Origin: Bacteroidota bacterium
GTDB taxonomy: Bacteria > Bacteroidota > Bacteroidia > Chitinophagales > Saprospiraceae
NCBI GenBank assembly: GCA_963169325.1
Contig: CAUJEY010000179.1
Location: forward strand, 1 to 38,497
Reading direction: 5' to 3'
DNA: 38,497 nucleotides
Under the pieces are notes generated by a model. The model saw nothing but the letters and a program-made list of their open reading frames with translations. It made no database searches and was not told the origin of the DNA. A program made the position numbers and the translations under genes. Positions within the stretch are counted from its first letter, which is position 1; each line of letters starts with the position of its first letter. Below are positions 17,251 through 25,212 of this stretch, piece by piece.

Positions 17251-17321
17251 AAAAAAAGGGCTTCCCCAACCGCGTTCAATTTGACATATTTAGTCAAATT
17301 GGACTTGATCGGGGAAGCCCT
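17251..17321 (-). terminator. Intrinsic terminator of the TonB receptor gene
   Basis: AGGGCTTCCCC (17257-17267) pairs perfectly with GGGGAAGCCCT (17311-17321), and an inner pair TCAATTTGAC/GTCAAATTGGA extends the structure. On the minus strand the stem is followed by a run of seven T (17251-17257). It lies 54 bases after the receptor stop codon. Confidence 0.85.
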
Positions 17322-17374
17322 GTGCCGGTCAAATACAAGATTTTTATACCCGAACCTTCCGGGGTGTTTGCAGA

Positions 17375-20032
17375 TCAGAAGATGAGATTAAGGCCGGCGT
17401 TTATTTGCCTGAAACCACCGACCATTATTCCGGACTGACCCCGGTTGAGTCTCGATGCTACGAATACGTCATTCGCAATATTTTTTCCCACCACAAACAC
17501 GGAGCACCGTGTGTTGCGCAGGGTGAAATCGTAGGTAACATTTGCGTCGATGGTGCTATAGGCTTTTATTTTACCAACTCCGCCGTCGCCCGATTCGTTT
17601 TCAAAATTGGCATACTCTGCATATTGATCGCCTGCATAGTTGTATCCTAAGCCGAACGTGAGGTTTTTATAGACGTAACAAGTGTTTATGTTATAGGTAA
17701 ATTTCGGAGTATAAGGCGCTTTTCCGTCCTCAATGGCACCATCGCCAAATTTGTAGACCGTTTTTGTGATGGCATTCAGATCCTCCAAGGTTATCGGGCG
17801 GTCTAAGGGTGTTGCGTTATTGTTTAGATAAATGGCATAAGCGTTGGGATTGCCGTTCACTTTTTCGACAAATTCCGCCTTCGTTGCATCGGTATGCCTG
17901 ACTTGTGTGAACAGATGCCTGTCGTGCAGTTCTCCCGAGAGTACTTTGGATTTTAAGTAAGTAATGTTGGGTTGGATGCTCAGGGAGTGCACTTTATTGC
18001 CTGGGAACAATTCAAGCCTCAACGCGGCTTCAAACCCCTGGATGTTGATTTCAGCCAGTTTGTCGAAGAATTCATTCCAGCCGGCGAGGTAGAAATTGCT
18101 AATTCTGTTGTTGAACACGGCGATTTGGCCGTTCAGCCGGCTTTTAATCAAGTCGCCACGAACACCCAACTCGGAATTGATGCTCACTTCGGGTTTGATA
18201 TTGCTTATGGTTTCGTCGGGAAGTGGGTTTACCAGAATGCCGTCCCGTTCTACGAGAAATGCGTAGTACTTCGAAGGGGCGATATATCCCCGGTAAATGC
18301 TCCCGAACATTTTTAATCGTGGGAACTGGTATCCTAACGTGAGACCGGGTTGCAAAATAGTATAGGTGTTTTTCTGTCCTAAATCATTGTCTTTGTCTAA
18401 GTTAGGGTTTTTAGCGAGGTCAAGCCAGTTTTCTCTTTGCATAGACACGCGCTCCATTCTCAGTATGGGGGTTACTTGAAAACCTTTATAGTCGAAATGA
18501 TTTCTGATATAACCGGACAGGGAATTCAGGTTGGAGATTTGGTCTGTGGTAAACCGGCCGGTTCGTGCCCAACGGCTGGAGTCGGCAGCGAGCACCCGGT
18601 CTTTATAGATTTCAAAGTGGTATTTCACCTGTACTTCCAGGTCGTTTTTCCAGCCGTCGCCCTCCCATGAATTTTGGAAGGTCTCTTCGACGCCTGCGAC
18701 GGTAAAATTCCACCGGCTGTCTGAGGTGGACTCCCGCCCTGTGGTACTATTAATAGTGCCGACCCGCACAAAATCATTATCGGTGAAGGTTTGATCTTCC
18801 AAATAAGCGTAGCGTTCCGAAAATATCTGGTCGCCGACGTAGTTCCGGACATTGGCAGCCGGGATGACCGCGTTGTTTTGCCGCCACCAGTCCCGGGCAA
18901 AATCGGAAGCATATATTTTGGTATTCAGGCTTGAATTTTTAGTGGTTAATATCTTGTGGATAATATCCAGGCCGTAGCGGTGCATGGTGAATCTTTCGGC
19001 ATCGAAGGGATTGGCGGTTGGGTCGAGGCTAAAGGTGTATGGAGTGATCGACGATAAGGTGGCTTTATTATCTTCAAACTGACCGCTTATTTTAAAATAC
19101 AGCGACTGGTTCTCGGCCAACTCGGCGAAAATCTTTGCATTCAGGTTGAGCATTTCTACGGAGGAATTTTGAGTAAAGCCGTCGAAGCGTTTGTAAACTG
19201 CTTCTATCAGGCTGCCTACTTTGTTCCATGTGCCGCCGTAAGACAATAATCCGGTGAAATAGCCCCTTTCTCCGCCCGATATTTTAGCCCGCAAACCTGG
19301 TTGTTGCGGTGGTTTTGGGGTGATGTAGTTGATCATACCGAACATGTTGTTCGGGCCATAACGCAATATGTCGGCCCCGGTGTACACTTCGATAGCATCA
19401 ATTCGATCGCTGATCGGGTTGTAGTATATGCCCGGTGCGATGTAGGGCGCCGGGGATATCGGCGAGCCGTCTTCCATTAGCAGCACTTTTTCAGAGCGCC
19501 GCCCCCAGGAGCCTCGAATGCTCACGTTCAGCCTGTTGGAAAGGCCCATATCACCCAAAACATTGACGCCGGGTAGCGTTTTTAATACTTCTTCCGTCGA
19601 CAGGGGCTGTATTTGCTTCATTTGAAGCGGGCTGACGTAGTAGTTTGTGCCCTCGAAAGTCCCCTTGTACGGCGCCGCGGTCGCACTGACATTCACCTCT
19701 TTCAGGTAGGTGGTTTTTTCATGCAGGGTGATAGGGCCCAGATCGACGGGTGTATGCTGAATGTTCTGTGGCAGTTCAAGGGCTTCAAATCCTAAGTATT
19801 CTATCCGGAGGGCAACGGCGCCGGGGACGACGTGTAGGACAAAATTTCCGTTTTTATCGGTATACGCAGGTTTTGCCTGGTCGGCATAAACTAATACACC
19901 GATGAGGGGGGATTTATCTGAGGAAACAACGCTGCCTCGTATAGGAGTGCGTTCCTGGCCTATAGCCTGGACATAAATCAACAGACACAGCGCCGGCACA
20001 CAGGTGCGGATAGCGTGAGTAAAAAAATACAT
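17375..20032 (-). CDS. TonB-dependent outer-membrane receptor, FecA-like
   Basis: An 885-residue TonB-dependent receptor. A signal peptide of about 25 residues (ALCLLIYVQAIGQ) is followed by a carboxypeptidase-regulatory-like domain (about 28-110, TPIRGSVVSSDKSPLIGV), a plug domain (about 115-235: EEVLKTLPGVNV, LNVSIRGSWGRRSEKVLLM, IEVYTGADILRYGPN) and a 22-strand barrel ending NAGLNLIF. The plug resembles ferric citrate/siderophore (FecA-type) receptors more than the SusC glycan type, and no SusD gene is adjacent. The transported substrate cannot be read from the sequence. A -7-like element and 11-bp-spaced TTAA boxes (20118-20173) lie upstream, matching those before the PAP2 lipoprotein genes and the response-regulator gene. 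It has its own terminator. Confidence 0.9.
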   Translation of the reverse strand: MYFFTHAIRTCVPALCLLIYVQAIGQERTPIRGSVVSSDKSPLIGVLVYADQAKPAYTDKNGNFVLHVVPGAVALRIEYLGFEALELPQNIQHTPVDLGPITLHEKTTYLKEVNVSATAAPYKGTFEGTNYYVSPLQMKQIQPLSTEEVLKTLPGVNVLGDMGLSNRLNVSIRGSWGRRSEKVLLMEDGSPISPAPYIAPGIYYNPISDRIDAIEVYTGADILRYGPNNMFGMINYITPKPPQQPGLRAKISGGERGYFTGLLSYGGTWNKVGSLIEAVYKRFDGFTQNSSVEMLNLNAKIFAELAENQSLYFKISGQFEDNKATLSSITPYTFSLDPTANPFDAERFTMHRYGLDIIHKILTTKNSSLNTKIYASDFARDWWRQNNAVIPAANVRNYVGDQIFSERYAYLEDQTFTDNDFVRVGTINSTTGRESTSDSRWNFTVAGVEETFQNSWEGDGWKNDLEVQVKYHFEIYKDRVLAADSSRWARTGRFTTDQISNLNSLSGYIRNHFDYKGFQVTPILRMERVSMQRENWLDLAKNPNLDKDNDLGQKNTYTILQPGLTLGYQFPRLKMFGSIYRGYIAPSKYYAFLVERDGILVNPLPDETISNIKPEVSINSELGVRGDLIKSRLNGQIAVFNNRISNFYLAGWNEFFDKLAEINIQGFEAALRLELFPGNKVHSLSIQPNITYLKSKVLSGELHDRHLFTQVRHTDATKAEFVEKVNGNPNAYAIYLNNNATPLDRPITLEDLNAITKTVYKFGDGAIEDGKAPYTPKFTYNINTCYVYKNLTFGLGYNYAGDQYAEYANFENESGDGGVGKIKAYSTIDANVTYDFTLRNTRCSVFVVGKNIANDVFVASRLNRGQSGIMVGGFRQINAGLNLIF

Positions 20033-20117
20033 AATTACAAGAAGTTTTAAGATTTAACTTTTGGTAGCGGATAAATGACTGGACGATTACCCAATAAGAG
20101 AAAAATGCTTGGACCCG

Positions 20118-20173
20118 TAAAGGTAGAGCCTGATCGCCCGGGCCTCCTTAAAAACACCTTAAAGTTACATTAT
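20118..20173 (-). promoter_or_regulatory. Promoter and paired TTTAAG boxes upstream of the TonB receptor
   Basis: On the minus strand a -7-like element TACCTTTA lies at 20118-20125. Twenty-two bases upstream is TTTAAG (20147-20152), then after 5 bases a second TTTAAG (20158-20163), and a degenerate third copy 11 bp further (20169-20173). This is YTTAAK-N5-YTTAAK, the form bound by PmrA-type OmpR-family regulators. The leader to the ATG is about 75 bases. Confidence 0.6.
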
Positions 20174-20249
20174 GAACCGTTTTTCAGGCCTGCTGTGCCA
20201 TAGGACCGAGAGTGGCGGGCACCGGTAACACATGGTGTTTATCCTGCCA

Positions 20250-20783
20250 TCAATTTTTTGCCTTGGGGCCGGTAAGTGTGGCCGGATAGTCGAGGCGAAC
20301 GGGTTCTCCCTTTACCTCCACCAGGGAGTCCATGGCGTATTTGGCTTCGATGACCAGTTTGCCGTCGGGCGCCCATTTGCGCATATAGCCGTGTTTTTTT
20401 TCCTGGTGGTATTCCACGGCGAACTCCAGGGCGCCGTTTTCATAAAAAAGGCTGTCGCCGCCTTCTTTTTTTCCGTCCTGGTAATATTGAACTTCTTTGA
20501 TCTGCCCGCCCGGGAAATACAACACGGTGCGACCGGTTTGTATATTGTTCTGAAACCAGCGTTCTGCTTTCAGGCGTCCGTCGGGAAAGAAGTCGGTCAT
20601 TTTGCCTTCCTTTTTGCCGTTTATTTCCTGGTATTTACGTGAAATAACTCCTGTGCCAAATTTTTCAACACGTTCCTGCGGTTGGTTTGAAACAGGAGAT
20701 TGGCAAGCATAGCCGTATAGAAAAAGGGTAAACAAGGCCAGAAACGGGCGAATGAGGTTGTTGTGTTTAGAAAACGGTTTCAT
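20250..20783 (-). CDS. MORN/YwqK-type repeat lipoprotein
   Basis: A 177-residue protein with a lipoprotein signal peptide (FLALFTLFLYGYAC, Cys 27) followed by MORN_2/YwqK-like repeats: GKMTDFFPDGRLKAERWF, GRTVLYFPGGQIKEVQYYQDGKKEG, GDSLFYENGALEFAVEY and HGYMRKWAPDGKLVIEAKY. Such repeats are often labelled YwqK family antitoxin, but exported lipoprotein versions in Bacteroidota have no demonstrated antitoxin role. It ends about 220 bases upstream of the TonB receptor start; a leader with regulatory boxes separates them, so they are probably separate units. Its own upstream region has a run of eight G and then a satellite. Confidence 0.8.
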   Translation of the reverse strand: MKPFSKHNNLIRPFLALFTLFLYGYACQSPVSNQPQERVEKFGTGVISRKYQEINGKKEGKMTDFFPDGRLKAERWFQNNIQTGRTVLYFPGGQIKEVQYYQDGKKEGGDSLFYENGALEFAVEYHQEKKHGYMRKWAPDGKLVIEAKYAMDSLVEVKGEPVRLDYPATLTGPKAKN

Positions 20784-20819
20784 TTTTAAGAATAAAAAAC
20801 TTGCGGAAAGGGGGGGGCG

Positions 20820-20936
20820 TTAGAGGGTTTCTGGTTTGAGGGTTTCTGGGTTTCTGGTTTGAGGGTTTCTGGGTTTCTGGTTTGAGGGTTTGAAGGTTTC
20901 TGGTTTGAGGGTTTGAAGGTTTCTGGTTTGAGGGTT
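20820..20936. repeat. GGTTTGAG/GGTTTCTG satellite, left flank of the 111-bp palindrome
   Basis: About 115 bases made only of GGTTTGAG, GGTTTCTG and GGTTTGAAG variants in 15-16 bp higher-order units. Several GGG runs on the plus strand could form a quadruplex. Open frames through it are artefacts of the repeat. Confidence 0.85.
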
Positions 20937-21210
20937 ATCGATTACCCACAAATCCGCATATTGATCCATCAGATGTCTCCCTTCGGTCGACATGACAAAC
21001 AATTGAATATGAACTGTTTATCCAGATTTCTCGCTGCGCTCGAAATTTCCCGGATACGTTTGGCATTCCTAACGCAGTGAGGCCATGTGTTCCCGTGTTA
21101 ATTTCGAGCGCAGCGAGAAATCTGGATAAACAGTTCATATTCAATTGTTTGTCATGTCGACCGAAGGGAGACATCTGATGGATCAATATGCGGATTTGTG
21201 GGTAACCGAT
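20937..21210. repeat. Long inverted repeat: two 111-bp arms around a 52-base centre
   Basis: Bases 20937-21047 and 21100-21210 are reverse complements with a single mismatch noticed near the outer ends (ATCGATTACC against ATCGGTTACC). The 52-base centre (21048-21099) is not repeated. The arms contain CTCCCTTCGGTCGACATGAC and CTCGCTGCGCTCGAAATT. No credible coding content. The element sits inside inverted satellite tracts, so the palindrome continues imperfectly outward. Transcription would give a very stable RNA hairpin. Confidence 0.92.
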
Positions 21211-21212
21211 AG

Positions 21213-21264
21213 GGTTCAAACCTTCAAACCTTCAAACCTTCAAACCCTCAAACCTTCAAACCAG
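21213..21264. repeat. AACCTTCA/AACCCTCA satellite, right flank of the 111-bp palindrome
   Basis: About 50 bases of CAAACCTT and CAAACCCT units, the complement of the left flank at 20820-20936. It ends 10 bases before the stop codon of the PAP2 lipoprotein gene at 21275. Confidence 0.85.
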
Positions 21265-21274
21265 CCCCCCTAAA

Positions 21275-22657
21275 TTATTTCTTCCAGGGAAGCGCGTTCA
21301 CTTTGCGGCCGATCACCGTGCCGAACCGGACGCCTTCTTCGCAATCCTGACGGAGGTGAACCCCCAGCGGTACCCGCGACCAGGCATTTTCCTGGGCCAT
21401 TTCATACAGACTGCCGAAAGTACGGGGAGTGCCGTTGAATTCGCTGCGATTTTCATGGCAGCGGTCGGTCATACTGTACGCATAGCCGAATACACTGGCC
21501 AAAGCTTCTGCGCCTGCACCGCCCATGGTGGAGTGGCCGGACGGGTAGGCCGGGAAGGGTGGCGTGAAGCCGATATCTCCGGTGATCGGATTGTTCAGGC
21601 CGGGCTTCCAGTTCGGGTCGATCACTTTATTGATATAGGTTTGCGGGCGCTCCACATTGTAATAGTACTTGGAGTGCCAGCAGGCCACCGCGGCGTCGCT
21701 CAAAGCCATGCCGGTTTTGGCATACGCTTCAATGGCGGTTTCCAGGTCACTGTTTTCCAGTTCGCAAATTTGAACGCCGATAGCAATCCAGCGCGGGCCG
21801 GGGCTGAAGGTCAGGTTGAGGAGGTCATCGCTCCAGTATTCACCGATCCATTCAGCCGTGTAGGACCAGGTCGGTGTATTTTGTGCGTACACTTCCAGGT
21901 TTTGGGAATAATAAGCGGAATTGGTGGCTTCACTGTACGGTATCGGCGGGCGCGACAGTTTATCGGCTTCCGTGAGCGACCAGGTGCGTACTTTGCCATA
22001 AATGGCGCCCATGGGTTGCGGCGGGCCGGGTGTGGTGGCTACCCAGTCGCCGGGGCTGTCGTAGTGGTCTTGCCATTTGTAGGTACCGAACGGATCTTTG
22101 TAGTGATCGTGGCCGAACGGATCGGTTTTGGACCATTCCCAAATGGCTGCTGCGACCTCTTCACCGCGATTTTGAGAGCGCTGGAAAACATCCGGCAACG
22201 TTTCAGCCTGGAATTTGCTGACATTAGCCGCTTCCAGGGTAGCCATTTGCTGGAGATGAGCCGAGGAAGCATTGGGGAAAAATTTCGGCATGAAGTAGCC
22301 GTAAACAGCGTTCACAACAGTGGGCCAGTGGTACTCTCCGGGTGCTGCCGCGGGAACACTCAGACCTGGGAACAGATTCGCCAGGGAGTTGTAATCGGGC
22401 ATGCCGGGCAGGCAAGCCTCATAAGCGGCATAACCCATTAAGCCTAAAGCGCGCGGCGCCGGGCCGGGCCGGTAACCGGGAGCATAGCGTTCGACTTCCA
22501 GGAACAATTTGTTCCAATCGGTAGAAACGGCGTGGCTGTAACTCTTGACACCTTTTACGGGAGTGTTGTCATCCTTGCCATCTCCGCAGGATTGGATAAA
22601 TAAACCGAAGGCCGAAAAGAACAAGACAGCGTAGAAAATTTGAAAATTTTTTTTCAT
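21275..22657 (-). CDS. PAP2/vanadium-haloperoxidase-like lipoprotein (paralogue 1)
   Basis: A 460-residue exported lipoprotein with lipobox GLFIQSC (Cys 24). It carries the full PAP2 acid phosphatase/vanadium haloperoxidase signature: KYYYNVERP (K-x6-RP), PAYPSGH (PSGH), and SRVPLGVHLRQD (SR-x5-H-x3-D). The long N-terminal helical region and overall size match the vanadium-dependent haloperoxidase-like branch rather than small lipid phosphatases. Whether it binds vanadate or acts as a phosphatase cannot be decided, since both use the same residues. A homologous gene lies 150 bases upstream. The array of TTAA boxes between them (22722-22767) suggests its own regulated promoter. Confidence 0.88.
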   Translation of the reverse strand: MKKNFQIFYAVLFFSAFGLFIQSCGDGKDDNTPVKGVKSYSHAVSTDWNKLFLEVERYAPGYRPGPAPRALGLMGYAAYEACLPGMPDYNSLANLFPGLSVPAAAPGEYHWPTVVNAVYGYFMPKFFPNASSAHLQQMATLEAANVSKFQAETLPDVFQRSQNRGEEVAAAIWEWSKTDPFGHDHYKDPFGTYKWQDHYDSPGDWVATTPGPPQPMGAIYGKVRTWSLTEADKLSRPPIPYSEATNSAYYSQNLEVYAQNTPTWSYTAEWIGEYWSDDLLNLTFSPGPRWIAIGVQICELENSDLETAIEAYAKTGMALSDAAVACWHSKYYYNVERPQTYINKVIDPNWKPGLNNPITGDIGFTPPFPAYPSGHSTMGGAGAEALASVFGYAYSMTDRCHENRSEFNGTPRTFGSLYEMAQENAWSRVPLGVHLRQDCEEGVRFGTVIGRKVNALPWKK

Positions 22658-22700
22658 AAAAATTTTTGGTTTGTAAATGAATTGCCTGGTTAGGCTCTAT

Positions 22701-22769
22701 CAAATTTTCAGCCACTCCTTCTTAACGGCCTTAAAACGGCTTTAAATCCACCTTAAAATCTACTTAGAA
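22701..22769 (-). promoter_or_regulatory. Promoter with five TTAA boxes, four at exact 11-bp spacing
   Basis: TTAA-type cores start at 22722, 22731, 22742, 22753 and 22764 (the last reads TTAG), so four are spaced exactly 11 bp. Read on the minus strand, those at 22730 and 22752 are TTTAAG. A -7-like AAAATTTG lies at 22701-22708, separated from the 22731 core by 22 bases, the same distance as at the TonB receptor promoter. This spacing is typical of OmpR-family dimers binding on one face of the helix. Confidence 0.65.
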
Positions 22770-22807
22770 AGAATCTAAGTCTAAATCGCGGACAACAGAT
22801 TCAGGAA

Positions 22808-24190
22808 TTACTTTTTCCAGGGCAAATCATTCACAAAGCGCCCGATCCGGGTTCCGTAATGCATACCTTCTTCCGCATCCATCCGGAAGTGTACGCCCAA
22901 GGGCACGCGCGACCAGGCGTTTTCCTGCGCCATTTCGAAGAAACTGCCAAAGGTGCGGGGCGTACCGATGAATTCCGCACGTCCTTCGTGGCACTTGTCG
23001 GTCATGCTGTAAGAATACCCGAATATGGAAGCCAGGGCCTCTGCGCCGGCAGCGCCGAAGGTGGCGTGCCCGGAGGGATAGGCCGGGAACGAAGGCGTAA
23101 GGCTTTGATCGCCGGTAAGCGGATTGTCCAGGTTGGTATTCCAGTTCGGATCAATCAGGCGGTGGATATAGGTTTGCGGCCGTTCCACATTGTAGTGGTA
23201 CTTCGAATTCCAGCAACCCACACCCGCGTCGTTGATGGCCATGCCCACTTTGGCATACGTTTCCAATGCCGTTTCCAGGCTGCTTTGCTCATGGTCTAAC
23301 ACCTGGTTGGCAATAGCAACCCAGCGGGCCGGCGGGCTGAAGGTGAGGTCAAGCAGGTCGTCGCTCCAGAATTCACCGACCCATTCTGCTTCGTAGGACT
23401 GTGTAGGCGTATTTTGCGCATACACTTCGATGGCTTGAGAAAACATGGCCGAATTGGTCGATTCGTCGTAAGGCAGTGGCGGGCGGCATATTTTTGCCGC
23501 GTCGGGCAGGGCAAACCGGCGCACGTTGCCCCAATAGGGGAACATTCCTTTGCCCGGGCCTGGTAAGGTGGCTACCCAGTCGCCTACTTTTTTGTAGTTG
23601 GCCTGCCAGTCGTAATCGCTAAACGGGTCTTTATACGCATCGTGGCCGTAGGTATCGGTTGTAGACCATTCCCAAACGGCCGCGGCAACGTCTTGTCCGC
23701 GTTTTTTCGAGCGTTCGAAAATTTCAGGCGTGGTCTCTGCCAGAAATTTGCTTTCGTTTGCCGCTTCCAGGACAGCCATTTTCTGCTTCAGGTCATTCGA
23801 CACATGTGGAAAAAAACGCGGGATGAGATAACCGTACGAAGCGTTGACGACCTCCGGCCAATAGTATTCGTCCGCATCGGCCGCGGGAATGCTCAGTCCG
23901 GGAAACAGGTTGGCGAGGGAATTGTAGTCGGGCATACCCGGTACGCAGGCTTCGTAGGCAGCTAACCCCAGGTGGGCCAATGCGCGCGGCGCGGGGCCGG
24001 GGCGATACCCCGGGGCGTGTCGCTCCACATCGAGAAAGAGCAGGTTCCAATCGGTGGCCACGGTGTGGCTGTAACTTTTAACTGTTTTTACCGGCGAGTC
24101 CGAGACGTTGCCATCTCCACAGGATTGAACCAAAATTCCTGCCAGCAACATCAGCAGGAAAAACGGGAATAAGTGAAAAAATCGTTTCAT
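22808..24190 (-). CDS. PAP2/vanadium-haloperoxidase-like lipoprotein (paralogue 2)
   Basis: A 460-residue paralogue of the gene at 21275, with the same length and very similar sequence throughout. The lipobox GILVQSC places Cys at 24, as in paralogue 1. Catalytic motifs are complete: KYHYNVERP, PAYPSGH and SRVPLGVHFRMD. Both proteins keep the CGDG start after the lipid-modified cysteine, so both are probably membrane-anchored on the outside of a membrane. It is transcribed divergently from the response-regulator gene, with 270 bases between them carrying two groups of TTAA boxes. Retention of both copies with intact active sites suggests different substrates or dosage; this is inference. Confidence 0.88.
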   Translation of the reverse strand: MKRFFHLFPFFLLMLLAGILVQSCGDGNVSDSPVKTVKSYSHTVATDWNLLFLDVERHAPGYRPGPAPRALAHLGLAAYEACVPGMPDYNSLANLFPGLSIPAADADEYYWPEVVNASYGYLIPRFFPHVSNDLKQKMAVLEAANESKFLAETTPEIFERSKKRGQDVAAAVWEWSTTDTYGHDAYKDPFSDYDWQANYKKVGDWVATLPGPGKGMFPYWGNVRRFALPDAAKICRPPLPYDESTNSAMFSQAIEVYAQNTPTQSYEAEWVGEFWSDDLLDLTFSPPARWVAIANQVLDHEQSSLETALETYAKVGMAINDAGVGCWNSKYHYNVERPQTYIHRLIDPNWNTNLDNPLTGDQSLTPSFPAYPSGHATFGAAGAEALASIFGYSYSMTDKCHEGRAEFIGTPRTFGSFFEMAQENAWSRVPLGVHFRMDAEEGMHYGTRIGRFVNDLPWKK

Positions 24191-24268
24191 ATAAAGTTAG
24201 GTTTGAAATGTTTCGTATTCGGCCTGAAATTTGCACCGTCAAAGCCAACGTAATCTTGTCGCTCCTTG

Positions 24269-24321
24269 CAAAGACACCGGCTTCAGGCTTTACTTCTTAA
24301 CAATACTTAGAAAAAGATTAA
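24269..24321 (-). promoter_or_regulatory. Probable promoter and degenerate TTAA boxes of PAP2 paralogue 2
   Basis: The minus strand has TGTCTTTG at 24269-24276, one base from TAnnTTTG. TTAA-like cores follow upstream at 24297, 24307 (TTAG) and 24318, spaced 10 and 11 bp. The first begins 20 bases from the -7 element, covering the -33 position. The repeats are weaker than those of paralogue 1. Confidence 0.45.
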
Positions 24322-24367
24322 TTTTGGCAAAATTGAATCAAATGTAGAGCCAGTTTTGACTGAATCG

Positions 24368-24411
24368 TTTAAATGGCATTAAAAACAACCTTAAAAAGCC
24401 CTTAAAATTAA
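24368..24411. promoter_or_regulatory. TTAA box array in the divergent region before the response regulator
   Basis: TTAA cores start at 24369, 24379, 24391 and 24402; first to last is 33 bp, three turns of 11. The last two are CTTAAA-N5-CTTAAA, the exact form seen before the TonB receptor. The array lies 50-90 bases upstream of the regulator ATG (24461), consistent with autoregulation, and could also serve the divergent PAP2 gene. Confidence 0.6.
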
Positions 24412-24460
24412 TCAATCAGTGGTCCGTGAAACGTACGGATCGGTTTAATACAATCTTTCT

Positions 24461-25138
24461 ATGAAAGTGCTGCTCATCGAGGACGAACCCAAAATGGTTC
24501 GTTCGTTGAAAAAAGGGTTAGAAGAACACCATATTGAAGTGGATTTCGCTTATGATGCTTTGCTGGGTAAGCGATTGACACAGTCGAATGATTATGCGGT
24601 CATTATTTCCGATGTAATTTTACCCGGTATGAATGGTTTCGATTTTCTGAAATCAATTCGCCGGGATGGCAACCACACGCCTGTATTATTACTTACCGCC
24701 CTGGGACAAACCGAAGACAAAATAACCGGTTTTGATGCCGGCGCCGATGATTACCTGACCAAACCGTTCGAATTCCGGGAGTTATTGATGCGCGTCAAAG
24801 CCCTGGCCCGCCGCCCGGTGGATACTTACCAGTCCGATCCGGAATTGCAATTTTCGAATATCCGCATGGACCTCCGCACTAAAGAATTTTTCCGGGGCGA
24901 GCAGAAAATCGCTCTTACCCCGCGGGAATTCGCACTGATGGAGTATTTCCTGCGCAACCCCGGGCGGGTCATTTCCAAAACAGAAATCGCTGAAAAAGTA
25001 TGGGACCTGCATTTTGATACCGGCACCAACGTGATTGAAGTGTACGTCAATTTTCTTCGGAAAAAAATAGATAAGGATGCCGAGAAAAAACTGATCCACA
25101 CCCAGTTTAAAAATGGTTATATATTGAAAGAAGAGTAA
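24461..25138 (+). CDS. OmpR-family response regulator
   Basis: A 225-residue two-component regulator. The receiver domain has the acidic pocket E7/D8, phospho-acceptor D51 (VIISDVILPG), T79 and K101 (DYLTKPFEF). The C-terminal winged helix (about 130-225) has LTPREFALMEYFLRNPGRVI and the recognition region NVIEVYVNFLRKKID. This is the OmpR/PhoB class, related to PmrA/QseB/CusR-type regulators. A histidine kinase starts 74 bases downstream. The TTAA arrays in its own upstream region and before the neighbouring lipoproteins and TonB receptor are the natural candidate targets (inference). Confidence 0.95.
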   Translation: MKVLLIEDEPKMVRSLKKGLEEHHIEVDFAYDALLGKRLTQSNDYAVIISDVILPGMNGFDFLKSIRRDGNHTPVLLLTALGQTEDKITGFDAGADDYLTKPFEFRELLMRVKALARRPVDTYQSDPELQFSNIRMDLRTKEFFRGEQKIALTPREFALMEYFLRNPGRVISKTEIAEKVWDLHFDTGTNVIEVYVNFLRKKIDKDAEKKLIHTQFKNGYILKEE

Positions 25139-25161
25139 GGGAAATGCCGAATGCGGAATTT

Positions 25162-25190
25162 CCCCCAAACCCCCAAACCCCCAACCCCCC
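25162..25190 (-). repeat. Telomere-like G-tract between regulator and kinase genes
   Basis: On the minus strand four G runs (6, 5, 5 and 5 bases) are separated by loops of only 2 or 3 T: a strong quadruplex-forming motif. The plus strand, and therefore the mRNA, is C-rich. It sits in the 74-base gap between the regulator stop (25138) and the kinase ATG (25213). Confidence 0.85.
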
Positions 25191-25212
25191 AAACCTCCAC
25201 ACCATACCAGTT

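Noticed and set aside
20820-20936. Possible CRISPR array
   Set aside because: Repeats are 7-8 bp and contiguous, with no unique spacers of 25-40 bases and no cas genes.
20820-21219. Open frames through the satellite and the 111-bp inverted repeat
   Set aside because: The frames follow repeat units and both palindrome arms; composition is repetitive and no family is recognisable.
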